64,000 nt of DNA from Stomorhina lunata (taxonomy: Eukaryota; Arthropoda; Insecta; Diptera; Rhiniidae). Shown here piece by piece: positions 63,757 to 64,000 of the stretch (positions are counted from its first letter, which is position 1; every line of letters starts with the position of its first letter). The stretch covers positions 53,301,186 through 53,365,185 of the forward strand of contig OW121741.1 in NCBI GenBank assembly GCA_933228675.1, in the 5' to 3' direction. A model generated the notes under the pieces. The model saw only the letters and a program-made list of their open reading frames with translations. It was not told the DNA's origin and ran no database searches. The translations under genes and the position numbers were made by a program.

Positions 63757-64000
63757 TCTCCCCTGAATTAATACTTTTTAAAACAATCAATTATTAATAA
63801 CAACTAAACCTAGTTTTGAAATACATTTGTTATGTTTATCGGTTGATAAACCTTTTGTCAAAACATCAGTAGGCATTTCTGTTGTAGGTATATAATCTAT
63901 TTTGTTGATTACATTCTCTCAAACAAAATGATGTCGAATGTCCATATGTTTTGTCCTATAATGAAATATTGGGTTCTTGCTTAATAATCCAGCTCCTTGA
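63757..64000 (-). pseudogene. Copia C RNase H C-terminus (runs off the window)
   Basis: Read on the minus strand: GAGLLSKNPIFHYRTKHMDI, RHHFV, a TGA stop in place of Arg, ENVINKIDYIPTTEMPTDVL, then TKGLSTDKHNKCISKLGLVV and a natural stop before the polypurine tract. KHMDIRHHFVRE- and DVLTK-type motifs are the conserved end of copia Pol. Only this end is in the window; the rest lies beyond 64000. Confidence 0.85.

Noticed and set aside
1..64000. tRNA, rRNA or other structural RNA genes
   Set aside because: No cloverleaf with an anticodon arm or conserved rRNA segment was recognised; tRNA-like matches are primer-binding sites of 12-15 bases.

Overview
This window is eukaryotic, AT-rich and almost wholly built of transposable elements (TEs). 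I found no host gene, rRNA, tRNA, CRISPR array or prokaryotic operon. The element families point to an insect, most likely a fly: BEL/Pao, copia elements whose primer-binding site matches the initiator-tRNA-half type of Drosophila copia, 412/mdg1-like and CsRn1-like gypsy elements with an Arg-tRNA primer site, hAT, Tc1 and DD41D (rosa-type) mariner transposases, and short GT-AG introns of 66-73 bp. The species cannot be named from this window.

Layout. 1-4.5 kb: an AT-rich stretch, then a foldback-like palindrome of inverted minisatellites with a hAT-like left terminus, then a 39-bp tandem repeat. 4.5-10.9 kb: an old BEL/Pao element broken by deletions, stops and two small insertions, followed by a second BEL protease fragment. 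10.9-13.4 kb: a Tc1 3' fragment, TA microsatellites, a MITE and a noncoding repeat sharing its termini. 13.4-23.1 kb: two near-identical hAT copies head to head as a large inverted repeat; the second is split by a very young gag-only LTR element (18.27-21.73 kb).

23.1-45.5 kb: a fragment of a CACTG-ended DNA transposon, a decayed copia (A), and a second copia (B) hosting a deep nest. Copia B is interrupted by a small transposon at 28.2-29.5 kb and by a 412-like gypsy at 30.2-45.0 kb. The gypsy holds one and a half copies of the CACTG-ended transposon (31.1-37.1 kb, with a Harbinger-type MITE in one). Its 3' LTR is split by a solo LTR, which contains a long 8-bp microsatellite, which contains an intact DD41D mariner.

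45.5-50.2 kb: arrays of a 32-bp minisatellite, including an inverted duplication that carries the copia B 3' end to both flanks. 50.25-51.19 kb: a 21-bp minisatellite that reverses orientation inside terminal inverted repeats. 51.4-63.5 kb: two tandem copies of a CsRn1-like gypsy. The first lacks its 3' LTR; the second has both LTRs, a 5-bp target duplication and a Tc1 inside gag. The end of the window enters a third copia on the minus strand.

The genes do not form a pathway; they are transposases and retroelement polyproteins in different states of decay. Nesting gives relative ages: BEL and the copias are old; the 412-like gypsy, hAT pair and CACTG transposon are intermediate; the gag-only element, mariner, Tc1 and CsRn1-like gypsy are young. 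The observations I rate highest are a textbook -1 frameshift heptamer joining gag to pol in the CsRn1-like element, the gag-only LTR element, the spliced CACTG-ended transposon family, and the repeated occurrence of minisatellites that switch strand.
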